DNA of 64,000 nucleotides from Toxorhynchites rutilus septentrionalis (lineage: Eukaryota; Arthropoda; Insecta; Diptera; Culicidae): the NCBI RefSeq assembly GCF_029784135.1, contig NC_073745.1:284293997-284357996 (forward strand), read 5' to 3'. This document shows, in pieces, positions 11,516-23,160 of the stretch. Below the pieces are notes generated by a model that did no database searches, had not been told where the DNA came from, and saw only the letters and a program-made list of their open reading frames with translations. How positions within the stretch are numbered: position 1 is the first letter of the stretch; every line of letters begins with the position of its first letter. The position numbers were made by a program, and so were the translations under genes.

Positions 11516-11905
11516 TTTTTTTTTGACGTGGGACTACGTCTAACCGGAATATATGGGGGGTAAAATGAAAACTTAAACACAGAACATGCATAAAAAATGA
11601 AAGATTTCGAATGCTTATAACTCGAACATTTCTTACTGGATCTGAAAGATGTTTGCATCAATTGATAGGGAACATTTCTACGCATCTATCGCAACTAACA
11701 AAATGTTATTTTTCATAAGATAAACAATTGAATAACTGTAAAATATTAGGCGTTCTAAACTAATCTAAACGCCCTAACTGCTTCGTTTTGATCGACCCGC
11801 TTTACGGTTTCCCTAACACAACCATCAAACAAACGAATGATTGCTAAAGTAGCCCCACGTCAACCTTGCGGTTATATCATGGATATAACCCACTCTTTTT
11901 TTTTT
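11516..11905 (+). mobile_element. MITE family B copy 2
   Basis: Left end TTTTTGACGTGGGACTACG (11522). Right end CCCACGTCAACCTTGCGG followed by the palindrome TTATATCATGGATATAA (11872-11888). Internal blocks match copy 1 in order. It is the shortest full copy, at about 390 bp, and lacks the minisatellite expansion. Confidence 0.72.
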
Positions 11906-11907
11906 TT

Positions 11908-12110
11908 TTGAAGTAGGACTACGTTTTAATTGTTAAACAGGGGCGTGACATATAGAGTGCAAGATTTTGAACGTTAATAACTCTTTGGCGGCTAAACGAA
12001 GTGTTATGAAAATCACTCGAAATTCGAAAAATAAAAGATCTAAGATCTATATGATTGTGATTGGAAAGTAGCGAGAAGATGGGCTCGCTCGCTCGCTTAA
12101 ACACTATGCT
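11908..12110 (+). repeat. Family A terminal fragment
   Basis: GAAGTAGGACTACG followed by TTTGAACGTTAATAACTC and AAACGAAGTGTTATGA parallels the end of the family A elements at 40909 and 42485. Only one end is present; the remainder is lost or unrecognisable. Confidence 0.5.
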
Positions 12111-12766
12111 CTTTTCTCCCTATTCCATTACTTTCTGGCAGCCGGACCGAACGGAGCCTTCAGCGAAAAACAAAGTGTGGATGAGAAATTCGATACAGAT
12201 TGTATACAAATGATTTGATAGCAGAGAAAATGAAATGTTTTATATGGTGTATCGAATATTTTACCATATCAAAAAAGCATATTCTTTGACGAATGCAACA
12301 ATCGATCAACGATTCTAATTGTCGGAGAGGGGGGTATAATTTGTGCTGAGTATTTTCCAGGAGAAATCGATTCGAAAACAGGCTTATGAAATCACAAATA
12401 TATATACATATATATGGCGCGCGATCACGAATGCCGCTATCGAACGATGATTCCGAATTGTCTGGGGTTGGAGAGGGGGTATCATTTGCACTGGGTATTT
12501 CAGAGGAGGAATCGAGAGGAGGCATTCGTAAGTGTTCAAGAAAATTGTTGAATAATATTAATGTTTCACTTAACTACGATTAAATAAAAGTTGACCCAAT
12601 CTCACCCGTTAGAGGGGGTGACAATGGGTCAAAGTAGTGAATATTACTTTCTATTAAGGATTTTGTTTCGAAATCAATTATAGAACGACATGTAAGTGTC
12701 TTGAATGATAATTTGAGTTACGAAAACAGTGTGAATCCACCTAGAAGTGCGATGGAAATGTTTATA
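12111..12766. other. Unassigned, with a diverged ~130-bp direct repeat
   Basis: Two related segments occur near 12305-12370 and 12440-12515. Both read GATTC, AATTGTC, GGAGAGGGGG, TAT-ATTTG, CTGGGTATTT/CTGAGTATTT, then GGA...ATCGA, suggesting an old tandem duplication. No gene recognised. Confidence 0.4.
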
Positions 12767-13439
12767 TACAGCCATTCCATGTCAAACCAATAAGGTGGTT
12801 CTCAGATTTTCGTGGAAAGTGGTAGTTTTATTCTTTATCGCAAAACATTAGACCCGTAATTTTTATCATTAGGGTGATCATTTCCATTTGGTCCATTTGG
12901 TTTTTGGTCTTGTAATTATTGATTGTATTTTTTTTTATATAGTCTACGTTGTCTCGGGATCAAGAGCGCCATATTTTCTTATATTTTTTCTTGAAAACTA
13001 ACATTTTTTTAGATTACATATCGAAAATTCAGAGATGCGTTATATTGTGTTATTGAGTTATGATTTTCCGAAATTAACCGATGGTCCAAAAAATAATTTT
13101 TCTCCTTTTTAAAAAAACATATTTTTTTTAAATTGATAACTTTTAAAATACTGGGTCGATTCAGATGTTCGATGTACCAATTTGAAGCCACACGACATAC
13201 CAAATGTGCATAAAAATTGGATTCTAGTCGCATAAATGTTGTGCAGTCGCATAGGAATATTGAACGAAAACTGAAAACATGTTAACTTTACACAATCACT
13301 CAAAAACGAAAAAAACAACTCTCTGATATTCGGATATGTTATGTAAAAAACTTCAGCTTTCAAGAAGAAATAGAAAAAATATGGTGACCTTAGTTCCGAA
13401 ATCATGTAAGCTATGAAAAACAATTACAAGCAATAATTA

Positions 13440-14040
13440 CGAAAACAAAATCGGTTTTTTAAGTGTAATGTAATGGCTTTAATTTGATAAATCGATCATC
13501 TGTGAGAGGCGTTGCCTAGCGGTCTAGGCAACTGGATTTCTTTTCCGTTCTAACAAGAGAGACAACGACCGTCCTCTTTCATGTTTCAATACTCACTGCC
13601 TTTTTATTTTTCTCATTCCTCTTAACGAAACCTAATCTTACGATAAGCTCCCCGCTATCGTAACACCAAAACATAAACAAAAATTCCTATCTTAAAACTA
13701 GACGCTATAAATCACACGATCCTCAAACAGGATCGTGCAGGAGAAATGTATTTATTTATGTTCGGGATCGACCCGAGCTTATCGTAAACTAGACCTCACA
13801 TGGGTTGTGCAATAAAATGTTTCCCTGTCTGAAAAACTATGAATCATATGATCGTAAAAGAAACGGATTTATTTATTTATTCTGGATCGTTCCGACCTTA
13901 TCTTAAAACTGACTCACACGATCCTCACTAAGGATCGTGCGATAAAGATGTTTTATGGTTATTCAAGATCAACCAGACCTATCTATTTATTTAGGCTCGA
14001 GCCTATTGATAATTTTTGGTATACAAAACCCGTCTGGTTT
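13440..14040. repeat. Diverged tandem repeat with CACGATCC hairpins inside family D
   Basis: Three to four imperfect units of roughly 85-120 bp each contain CTTATC(T/G)TAAA-ACT, ACACGATCCTC...GGATCGTGC (a 7-8-bp stem hairpin), TATTTATTTAT, and a CGGGATCGACCCGA-like palindrome. Hairpins are clearest at about 13716-13738 and 13918-13940. They are absent from the other family D copy. No ORF. Confidence 0.5.
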
Positions 14041-14154
14041 TTTGGTTGCTGCATCTGAATCGGTCCAGTAGTTCAAAGATTAAGAATTATCGAAAAAAGT
14101 CATTTTTTGGGAAAAGGGGTAAAAGTTGATTTCGGACCACCATAAAATGGAAAT

Positions 14155-14166
14155 GGCCACCCTGAT
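14155..14166 (+). other. Target-site duplication of full-length LINE, left copy
   Basis: GGCCACCCTGAT here is identical to 20276-20287 on the other side of the LINE, defining the insertion 14167-20275. Confidence 0.95.
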
Positions 14167-14521
14167 TTTTTTTTTTTATTAATTCGTTTATTTTTACAGG
14201 CTCAGTTACTTAAGTTTAAAGGAGCCGAATTCTTAAATATATTTTTAAAACTATATATATATATATAAACAATTTTCTTACATCTATGGTTAGTAAGGTG
14301 GAAAACCGATTACTCGCGGTGTGCTCGAGTTTAGAAGGGTGACATATTTTTAGGAGAAGGATGGGATATAAGGAAATTGTAACAATGTCGATGAGCACTC
14401 AATTCTTAAATCTATTCGTATATCTATAGTTTATTTACATTTCAACTTATTCTACTATTTATAGCAAGGGGACGAATTACCCGCAAAGGAAGGAAAGGAG
14501 GGTATAAGGATGTAGGGACAA

Positions 14522-17500
14522 TCACACACGAAGATCTATAGCTTTAAGGAAAACATATATATGGGACATGTAATCAAGGTCTAACCGAGCCAACACATCT
14601 CTCACCGGCACATTGGGCTGTCTTCCTCGGGCCCGAAGGGAGTTTTCTAAATTCGATCTGGCGACCAGATACAACTCGCACGACCAAACAATGTGCTCGA
14701 TGTCGTGATAACCTTGGCCACAAACGCAGAGATTGCTGCTGGCAAGATTGAAACGGAAGAGTAGTGCATCTAACGAACAGTGATTGGACATGAGTCGGGA
14801 GAAGGTGCGAATAAAGTCCCGACTCAAATCCAGACTTTTGAACCACGGTTTGAGGCTAACCTTTGGGATAATCGAGTGAAACCACCGGCCCAATTCATCT
14901 TCATTCCACTTGCGTTGCCAGTTAGCGATGGTATTTTTGCGAACTAAAGAATAAAATTCATTGAAGGCGATTTGACGCTGATATATATCGCCTTCAATTG
15001 CACCTACCTTTGCCAATGAGTCAGCCCTCTCATTACCCGGAATTGAGCAATGTGAAGGGACCCAGACAAAGGTAATGACATAACAGCGTCTGGATAAAGC
15101 ACTCAAAATTTCTCGTATTCTCTCAAGGAAGTACGGCGAGTGCTTTTCCGGCCTCACTGAACGGATAGCTTCGACAGAGCTAAGACTATCCGTTACAATG
15201 TAATAGTGTTCAACAGGTCGTGAGGCGACGCTGTCCAGCGCCCAGTATATCGCTGCCAATTCAGCAATATATACCGAGCAAGGATTCTGAAGACTGTGTG
15301 AGGTGCTAAAAAATACGTTGAACACTCCAAATCCTGTGGACTCATTCATAGAGGACCCATCAGTAAAGTATATATTATCACAATTGATACGCCCATACTT
15401 TGCATTGAAGATTGTAGGAACGAACCCCAATCTAAGATAATCTGGATTTTCATGGATTTTCTCCTTCATGAACAGATCGAAATGTACAGAGGAATTGATG
15501 TAGTCAGGAAAACAAACACGGTTGGGAATATACGAAGAAGGAACAACCTGCATAGAGGTGAATTCATGATATGAACTCATGAATCTAGAATGAAAATTTA
15601 GCTCGATCAATTGCTCAAAATTTCCGATCACCAATGGATTCATAACCTTACACCGGATGAGGAACCGAAGAGATAATAAATTGAAGTGATCTTTTAGTGG
15701 GAGTACGCCTGCCAAAACCTCGAGACTCATGGTATGCGTTGAGGGCATACATCCCAACGTGATACGGAGACAAAGATACTGAATTCGCTCGAGTTTAATG
15801 AGGTGTGTTTTGGCAGCTGATTGAAAACAGAAACTGCCATACTCCATCACTGAGAGAATAGTTGTTCGATACAACATTATAAGATCTTCGGGATGGGCTC
15901 CCCACCAGGTGCCGGTAATTGTACGGAGAAAGTTTATTCTTTGCTGGCATTTTTTACTCAGATACCTAATATGTGCCCCCCAAGTACATTTGGAGTCGAA
16001 CCAGACCCCAAGATACTTGAATGACATAGCATGAGTGATCGGTTTACCCAAAAGTTGAAGCTTTGGTTTTGCTGGTCTATGCTTCCTAGAAAAAACCACC
16101 ATCTCTGTTTTCTCCGTGGAGAATTCGATCCCTAGCCCAATGGCCCAGGTTGAAAAATTGTTCAAAGTATCTTGTAAGGGTCCTTGCAGGTCGGATTCGT
16201 TTGATCCTACGACAGACACCACTCCATCATCTGCAAGTTGTCTTAGGCTGCAATTTTGTGTAAGGCAATTGTCGATGTCGCTTACATAGAAGTTGTACAA
16301 AAGGGGGCTCAAACATGAGCCCTGGGGGAGGCCCATGTAAGAGACCCGACTTACTGCCGAATCTCCGTGAGAAAAGTTCAAATGTTTCTCACAAAGCAAA
16401 TTATATAACATATTATTCAATAGAGGCGGCAGACCCCGAGAGTGTAATTTGTCTGACAAAACCTCTATTGAAACAGAATCAAAGGCCCCCTTTATGTCCA
16501 AGAATACTGAAGCCATTTGTTTTTTTCCGGCGTAAGCCATTTGAATTTCTGAAGAAAGCAACGCAAGACAATCATTCGTCCCCTTGCCCCTGCGGAACCC
16601 ATATTGTGTATCTGAGAGTAGGCCATTCGTTTCAACCCATCGATCAAGGCGAAACAAGATCATTTTCTCCAACAATTTCCGTATACAAGACAGCATTGCT
16701 ATTGGGCGGTACGAATTGAAGTCGGACGCGGGTTTTCCGGGTTTTTGAACAGCTATAACGCGTACTTGTCTCCAATCATCTGGAACAATATTATGCTCCA
16801 GAAACCGATTGAATAAATTCAACAAGCGATGTTTCGCCACATCAGGGAGGTTTCTCAGCAAGTTGAACTTAATTCTATCCGATCCCGGAGCAGAATTGTT
16901 ACATAAAAGCAGAGCAAGAGAGAATTCTACCATCGAAAACTCGGAATCAAGATCGCACCTACCTTGTGGTATATCTCGAACAATTTTTTTGCACAAGAGC
17001 GGAATCAGGACAAACCTTCCGTGCAAAATTCAAAATCCATCGATGTGAATATTCTTCGCTTTCATTCGTTGAAGAGCGATTTCTCATGTTTCGAGCCACT
17101 TTCCATAATTTTTTCATTGACGTTTCTCGTGACAAACCTCCCACGAAATTTCGCCAATAAGCACGTTTTTTCCCTTTGATCAAGTTTTTAAATTGATTTT
17201 CAAGGTCCAAATACGTCTGAAAATTTTCAGGGGTTCCACGTTTCCGAAAAGCTTTAAATGCATTCGATTTTTCTACATAAAGCTTGGAACATATGCTATC
17301 CCACCATAGATTGGGAGGCCTTCGACGAATAGTGGAGCCTGGGATGGGTTTCGTTTGAGCGCGAACCGCGCTGTCATAGATCAAACGAGAAAGGAAGTTA
17401 TACTCCTCCAATGGAGGTAAACCATCTCTGGAATTGATGGCTAGAGCAATCGCGTCCGCATATTTTTTCCAGTCAATGTGTCTTGTGAGGTCATATGCCA

Positions 17501-18206
17501 TGTTTATAGATTCAGAAGAATTCGACCCAATGGTGATGGAAATTTTGATTGGCAAGTGATCACTACCGTTGGGGTCCTGGATTACATTCCACTTGCAATC
17601 TAACGATAGTGAATTCGAGCAAAGCGAGAGGTCAAGAGCACTTGGGTTAGCAGGAGGTTTAGGCACACGTGTTGTTTCCCCAGTGTTCAAAACGGTCATA
17701 TTGAAGTTGTTACAAAGGTCATATATCAACAATGAACGATTGTCGTCGTACTGTTCCCCCCAGGCAGTTCCGTGAGAGTTGAAGTCTCCAAAGATCAATC
17801 GTGGCTCAGGAAGGAGTGAGCACATGTCATCAAGTTGTTTGCGGCTAACCGCAGCTCTCGGAGGCCAATACAAGCTGACAATACAGAGGTCTTTGCCTCT
17901 GATGTTTGCATGACAAGCAACAGCTTCGATCCCTCCAATAGGTGGAAGGTCAATTCGAAAAAATGAGTGGCACTTATTGATCCCCAATAGTACCCCTCCG
18001 TATCTGTCATCGCGGTCCAAGCGTATAATATTAAAATCGTGGAAAGAGATATCATCTCGCGAAGACGGCCAAGTTTCGGACAGAGCAAAAACATCACAAT
18101 TGAAGTTATGAGTTAAAAATTTGAATGTATCCAATTTAGGGATAAGACTACGACAATTCCACTGTAAAACAGTGATATCTCCGACCTCTCTATCTAAATT
18201 AGACAT
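14522..18206 (-). pseudogene. LINE ORF2: endonuclease, reverse transcriptase, RNase H
   Basis: I use ATG 18206, which overlaps the ORF1 stop by a few bases, suggesting coupled translation. Segment 1 (18206-16959) is the APE-type endonuclease: QWNCRSL, LSETW, FGDFNSHG and GSDHLPI carry the usual catalytic N, E, D and H residues. Segment 2 (17026-14522) holds the reverse transcriptase with FLDIKGAFDS (motif A, residue about 570), GLPQGSCLSPLLYN (motif B) and LADDGV (motif C, about 658; LADD rather than YADD). RNase H follows with FTDGSS (about 948), AELAAI, TDSLSS and SHCSIPGNE...AD, then a C-terminal CxCG...H...C finger near 1160. Total about 1228 codons. The only break is a single-base shift at an A7 run (T7 at 16984-16990 on the plus strand), either a real mutation or a sequencing error. 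Confidence 0.93.
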
Positions 18207-19772
18207 CAAGAGAGATAATCATTGCAAGAAGGGGCCATGTTTGCATCAATTGCTGTAAAATTCTCTTGATTACTGGAAGCATTGAGAAGACAAGGGTTCT
18301 GATGGAGTCGGAAACATTAAAACACTTGAAGATTTGATCCAAAAGGTCAGACAACTTTATAAATCCCGATTGGGAAGTTGAGCTGGACGGAAAAACAGGG
18401 ACAGTTGGGGTTTTTGATGTCCCCTCGAGTGCTGGGTCGTTCGAAGGTGAACTATTCCCACGGAAGCCAGGAGGAACCTGATTTTGCTTGTCCGCTGTAC
18501 TCGATTTTTTAAGCAAGCTAACTGGGGGTATCACCGGGGGGACTTGTTCTTGAACTTTGGGAGTGGTCACATTTTTGCGCCGGGGATTCCCTTTGAAAAT
18601 AAACGGTGTGCCCCCGCTAGCTGTGTCCGCTTCCATTTCATCAACTGGCAACGTGGAAAAGGTATTGTGTGTTGAGATTGTTTGTTGTTGTTGTTGGGCC
18701 AGTGGAGAAGCGCCCTTTAAATTTCCGGAAAAGTGCGCTTCGAGCGTTCGTTTAAAGAGCGCTTCTGTTTCTCCCAGCGACTCTTGTAAGTTTCACAAGC
18801 TGAGAGCGCGTGTGGGGATCCTCCGCAATATGGACACTTATGCTCAGTCGCACTGCAGGATTTCCCCTCATGTTGCTCTCCGCAAGTGGCACAGCGCTCC
18901 TTGTTGGCACAATAATCTGAAGTGTGACCAACTGACTTGCATTTGTTGCAAGTCATGGGCTTTGGCACGAAGAGTCGCACAGGTAATCTCAATTTGTCCA
19001 CCATAACGTAGTCAGGGAGGGCGGCACCAGCAAAGGTGACTCGAAACGAGTCGGACGGCGTAAATTTCGTTTGGTCCCCATCATGGGAGAGTTTCCCGAG
19101 TTGGCGACAGTCTAAGATCTTTACTTCCATTGAGGGAAGCTTCTTGAACTTGCCTTTTCCTTCTTTTTTTATTTGTTCGCTCGTCAGACCCGTTTCAGTT
19201 ATCACCCCCTCAATTTCTACGTTATGGGAGGGTATAAATGTTCTATATTCGAGAGTGAAGTGTTGGTCAGCAACAATCTCGTTTGCGTGTTTCCGTTCAT
19301 TCACGACAACCCGCAATTTGTTCGGTCTAACCCTGCGAATTTCAGATACAGAAGTGTATCTGACCAGATCTTTCATGATCTGAATCACGTTAAGGCTTTT
19401 TCCTTTTGGTTTTGGCCGGAGGAAAACAACCCACGGGCCAGTTCCAGGTGCATCTTCTGGATAAACTCTGACACGTGGAGCGGAAACAACAGAGGGAGAA
19501 GACGAGGACGAGGACGAGGACGAGGATTGGGTTGGATCGGAAACATCAGAAGGGGGAAGCGAAATCGATGATGGGAGAGGGGGAGTGGAAGTAACAGTCG
19601 GTTCAGAAGGGAGGCTTGCTATTTTCTTAGAGGGGGGCTTGGAAGGATGAGCAGATTCGTCCCCAGAAGAATTATCTTCTTTTTGAGGGACTCGTTTATG
19701 TTTTTTCCCAGATCTTAAATGGGATTCATTATTGGAGATCTCCATCTCTGGAGATCCTCCACTATCCTCCAT
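18199..19772 (-). pseudogene. LINE ORF1: gag-like nucleic-acid-binding protein
   Basis: ATG at 19772. The N terminus is acidic and Ser/Pro-rich, with poly-serine near residues 82-92. A conserved gag domain follows (around residues 110-260), then three zinc knuckles: CNKCKSVGHTSDYC (CX2CX4HX4C), CATCGEQHEGKSC and CPYCGGSPHALSAC. Such proteins coat LINE RNA and chaperone its annealing. The frame ends at a TAA at 18717-18719. The neighbouring frame runs through a short poly-Gln tract and continues as a Pro/Ser-rich C-terminal part (18651-18199), so one single-base indel near 18720 separates the halves. The joint length of about 520 residues fits I-like ORF1. The true stop lies just inside the start of ORF2. 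Confidence 0.88.
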
Positions 19773-20275
19773 TTTACAAAAATTTCTGTCTTATTTCTAA
19801 TATATTATTGATTTTAACAATAATCTCGAAAAAAAAAATAACAAAACAAAAATAAATTATGATAATAATATTAAACAATGAACAAATGAGTTGAATAATA
19901 ATATTAATATTAAATAGGTGTACCTTAATATAAAAGTTGTTCCGATACTGCGCTCTACTGCCCTAACCAGGGAGAGACAGAGGCTACGCGCTATGGATCA
20001 ACACAATAGCGCAAGAATAGCTCACACGGTCACGTGATGATAATTCCCGTTAACGACAGCCACACGATGGCGATCCCGTTATGCCGATGTTCAACAGCCG
20101 CCAAGGGCTGCAAGCTGCAAGAGCGCTGCTTCCTTTGTTCCACTTCACAAAAGGTCAATTCGAAAGTGGACAGCAATGACCTTCACTCGTACACTATACC
20201 AATCGCACAATAGTAAAAGTGGCAACGCACAATAACGACACTGAACTTTACTCGTCAAGAGTTGGATAGCGAATG
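19773..20275 (-). promoter_or_regulatory. LINE 5' UTR / presumptive internal promoter
   Basis: About 500 bp from the 5' end (minus-strand CATTCGCTATCC at 20275) to the ORF1 ATG. It lies directly inside the target-site duplication, so the element is full length. I-clade elements are transcribed from an internal promoter at the very 5' end. That function is inferred; only the position is seen. Confidence 0.5.
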
Positions 20276-20364
20276 GGCCACCCTGATGATTAAAATTAAA
20301 AATACGGGTCTAGTATTTTACGATAAGAACTACCAATTTTCATGAAAATCTAACAATCACTATA

Positions 20365-20549
20365 ATTTCCTTATGTCCCATCCTTTTCCTGAAAAAATAT
20401 GTCACCCTTCTAAACTCGAGTCCACCGCGAGTAATAGATTTAAGAAAATTGTTATATTATATATTTAGTTTTTTTTTAAATATATTTAAGAATTCAGCCC
20501 CTTTAAACTTGTGTAACTGAGCCTGTGAAAATGAACGAATTAAAAAAAA
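20365..20549 (+). mobile_element. 5'-truncated LINE tail inserted in family D
   Basis: This 185-bp 3' UTR fragment of the I-like LINE matches the inverse of 14190-14380: GTCACCCTTCTAAACTCGAG, GAGTAAT, then the CCCTTTAAACTTG...GAGCC tail and an A run. The 14-bp duplication TAACAATCACTATA (20351-20364 and 20550-20563) proves a separate, extremely truncated insertion, in the opposite orientation to the full-length copy. Confidence 0.92.
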
Positions 20550-20585
20550 TAACAATCACTATATCGGTTTGGCATGGAATTCAGT

Positions 20586-20723
20586 TTTGTGCTTGACCCA
20601 TTCTCACCCCCACTCGGTGTAAATAAGAGATTATTTCGAAAATATTGAAATTCTAACGGAAACAAATGTTCGATGTTCAAAATCAGTAATGACTCATCTG
20701 GCAAGACTTTAAAGAATAATTCT
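20586..20723. other. Short spacer
   Basis: Contains CTTGACCCATTCTCACCCCC. A similar TTGACCCAATCTCACCC at 12592, with an inverted GGGGGTGACAATGGGTCAA next to it, lies outside the opposite end of family D. The element ends may therefore extend slightly further than I drew them. Confidence 0.35.
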
Positions 20724-21350
20724 CAGGGTACGTTTATGAAAAGGTAGTCTGGACTGACTAGTGCATCAGTAATAGTGAGGCTGCGACGTGTTAGCTTTGC
20801 AAGTATCATGGAGCGGTATAATGAATTTGTCTAAATAAGTTTATTTATTTTGTATTTTAGCTAAATGTATACATTCATTCACATTATATGCGTAAAGATA
20901 ATCTATTTAGATTTTTTTTCTAGTCAAAACCTAGGGGAAATTGTGGTTCGGTAATTCAGAGTTTAGCTTCCTGAAGCTCTCTGTAGCTCTCCGATACCTC
21001 CTACTGCAGTGCTTGAATTGAGCTTTTTTTTAAGAACTAGCAGAATCATTAGGTTTTTCATTAGAGATGTTGATAATGCTGCTCCCTATTTCATTTGACA
21101 GAATATCTCTCTCGGGATAGTCATGTTTCGCCATTAGAAAACTGGCTTGATGTCAATCAAGACCTTTCGGTGAGCCGTCCGTTTTGATTTCCTGAAGCAT
21201 CAGAATCGTTGGTCTTTCTGACAGTAGGAAAAGCTAAAAATAAACATTTTTGTATAATAATTGTAATTAAGATATCATAATTGAGAGTGTATAAGTGAAT
21301 CGTTTCGGACACACTTCGAGTCCAGGTTACCTTCTCATAAACGTACCCTG
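20724..21350. mobile_element. Non-autonomous DNA element with 9-bp TSD (Mutator-like?)
   Basis: TIRs CAGGGTACGTTTATGAAAAG (20724) and its inverse ending at 21350 pair with one mismatch over 23 bp. The 9-bp duplication AATAATTCT lies exactly at 20715-20723 and 21351-21359. A 9-bp duplication is typical of Mutator-like elements; the CAGGG start is also seen in hAT elements, but those make 8 bp. At 627 bp with no ORF it is non-autonomous. Confidence 0.75.
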
Positions 21351-21359
21351 AATAATTCT

Positions 21360-21715
21360 ATCCAATGTTTACAATTCTAGTAGTTCTGTATAATGCTCGG
21401 CATGAGATTTTTTCTGAAGTGTTATTTGATGGCTATTTACACATCAAGCTTTGATGAATTATTAAATATTACATATTTGTACTACAGTTAAGAGTATTAT
21501 GCATTGGAAGTTGTGGAAATATGTCTCCTATTATACGGCTCACAGCTTTCCAAAATATTCGCAATATTTAACTTTCTCCATTTTTGACCCCCAATTTCAC
21601 CCCCATCGACGGTATCTCTTAAATACATTTAATATATTCTTGCTATTCTTGTTGACGTTAGTGCATAAAAATGATAATATGGATATGAAAATATGTATAT
21701 CAAAACATTACCTAT
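21360..21715. other. Unassigned AT-rich spacer
   Basis: About 350 bp with no recognised gene or repeat. The small frame at 21499-21786 lacks motifs and crosses into the next repeat. Confidence 0.35.
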
Positions 21716-22005
21716 TTTTTGACATAAGACTACATACGTCTTTCAGTAAAGGTTCCGATTCAGAAAACAAGTCACGTTTTTTTTAAAAAATAGTTTTCAC
21801 GTTAATAACTATTTTGGCTTTGAACGGATTTTGATGGTTTGCATTTCAATAGAATCGAAAATTGCGTAAGCGTAAATCGATCACTCGATATGAAAATACA
21901 GCATTCGTTCTTCGGACAATGTGGGTAGAGAAAATATTGCAATCTTAACTCCGCTGTATTATATTCATTGAGTAAAAACAAGCCACTCACGATTTCAAAT
22001 TACAG
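21716..22005. repeat. Terminal repeat E, left copy
   Basis: TTTTTTGACATAAGACTACA, CGTCTTTCAGTAAAGG, GATTCAGAAAACA, GTTAATAACTATTTTGGC and GAACGGATTTTG form the inverse of 29622-29745, on the far side of the 6.4-kb palindrome. The two may be the ends of one very large composite element of about 8 kb that hosts the palindrome and the family C insertion. Confidence 0.5.
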
Positions 22006-22009
22006 TATT

Positions 22010-23160
22010 CATAATCCGTCTGAAATTTGGAACACACCTTTATCTCTGTAGTCATTATAAAACTGCGTATTTCATTATCTTGAAAATCCAAGATGGCGGC
22101 CGCTACAAAATGCCGGATCACATATTTTATCAAAACCTCATCAATATGGCTTTTCCAAAACCCCATCAATCTTGGTATCAAATGAAAGGGCTTGCTAGTA
22201 GCACACGGTTACTTATGAAAAATACAAATCCAAGATGGCTGCCACTATAGAATGGTGGACTTCATATTATGTCAAAACCCCATTAATATGGGTATAAAAT
22301 GAAAGGGCTTGATTAGTAGAACACGGTTATTTATGAAAAATGTAAATCCAAGTTGGCTGCCACTACAAAATGGGGGATTTCATATTATGTCAAACCCCGT
22401 TAATATGGGTATCAAATGAAAGGGCTTGACTAGTAGAACACAGTCATTTATGAAAAATGCAAATCCAAGATGGCCCCTACCAAATGGCGGGCTACATATT
22501 TTCTCAAAACCCGATTAATATGGGTATCAAATGAAGGGCTTGTATAGCAGATCACAGAAGATCATGAAAAATCTAAATCCAAGATGGCCGCAATCACAAA
22601 ACAGCAAAATACTTTATTAGACGGTTTTATTTAGCTTGAACTGTTTGTATGTCTGTAGGGTTGTCCCACATTAATAGAAATTTGACCAATAGGAACTGAC
22701 CGAATTTATAAAACACCTTTATCTCCGCTGTCATTTTAAAACTGCTTATCTTGAAAAATCCAATTTGGCCGCCGCTAACAAATAGCTGATTCCATATCAT
22801 CTCAAAAAAAAAGGTTGATTGAGATATGTGTATCAAACGAACGAACTTGACTTGGATAACACTCTATGTATTTTCTGCAATCCACTCAATGTCGGTATTA
22901 AATGAAATTGTTTGACTGACAGAATACAGTACAATGGTTTTATTGTAGAGAAATATTCTAATGAAACAGATAATTTATTATAAACTAGAAAATAGAATAG
23001 GTAAAAATAACTTTTTTTGAGTTAAACGGTTTAATTGTGATTAAACATATAAATGTACTAAAAGCTAGAAAATAATTAGAAAAGTAGCAGTTAGCAGTTA
23101 TCACACCTCTCCTTCATTAGTCTAGGGCATTGATAAGACTAAAATTAGATCGTGGGGTAC
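22010..23160 (-). repeat. Family C repeat copy 2, reverse orientation, with minisatellite
   Basis: Inverse units ATGGGTATCAAATGAAAGGG occur at about 22170, 22285, 22410 and 22525. They are followed by the end-type unit (AATAGAAATTTGACCAATAG, 22672) and the flanking GTACTAAAAGCTAGAAAATA block (about 23056). The order mirrors 2061-3720. The hairpin is represented by one arm only, cut at 23158 by the palindrome. Confidence 0.65.

Larger units (their letters stand above)
14167..20275 (-). mobile_element. Full-length I-like non-LTR retrotransposon (LINE)
   Basis: The 6.1-kb element on the minus strand has a 5' UTR (about 500 bp), ORF1, ORF2 and a 3' UTR. The 3' end is a GGCTC...GAGCC hairpin followed by TAAAAATAAACGAATT and an A run next to the duplication. 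A perfect 12-bp TSD flanks it. The order of gag-like ORF1 with three CCHC knuckles, then endonuclease, reverse transcriptase, RNase H and a C-terminal CCHC identifies the I clade or a close relative; Jockey-clade elements usually lack RNase H. It retrotransposes by target-primed reverse transcription. Each ORF has one single-base frameshift and is otherwise intact, so it is young. Confidence 0.93.
12767..20585. mobile_element. Family D foldback element, interrupted by two LINE insertions
   Basis: The left terminus is TACAGCCATTCCATGTCAAA (12767). The right terminus GGTTTGGCATGGA is at 20567-20579. The inner TIR sequences TTCTCAGATTTTCGTG (left) and CATGAAAATC (right, 20341-20350) and ACGGGTCTAGTATTTTACG (20306) pair in inverse order. 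Host-side continuity across the LINE insertions is shown by their duplications: 14155-14166 joins 20276-20287, and 20351-20364 joins 20550-20563. Other copies are 34618-35475 and a TIR fragment at 41947-42080. It is non-autonomous as far as visible. Confidence 0.65.

Noticed and set aside
14574..19571. Plus-strand and alternative-frame ORFs over the LINE (for example 16315-16719, 18557-19006)
   Set aside because: Shadows of the minus-strand ORF1 and ORF2, which carry all the conserved motifs.
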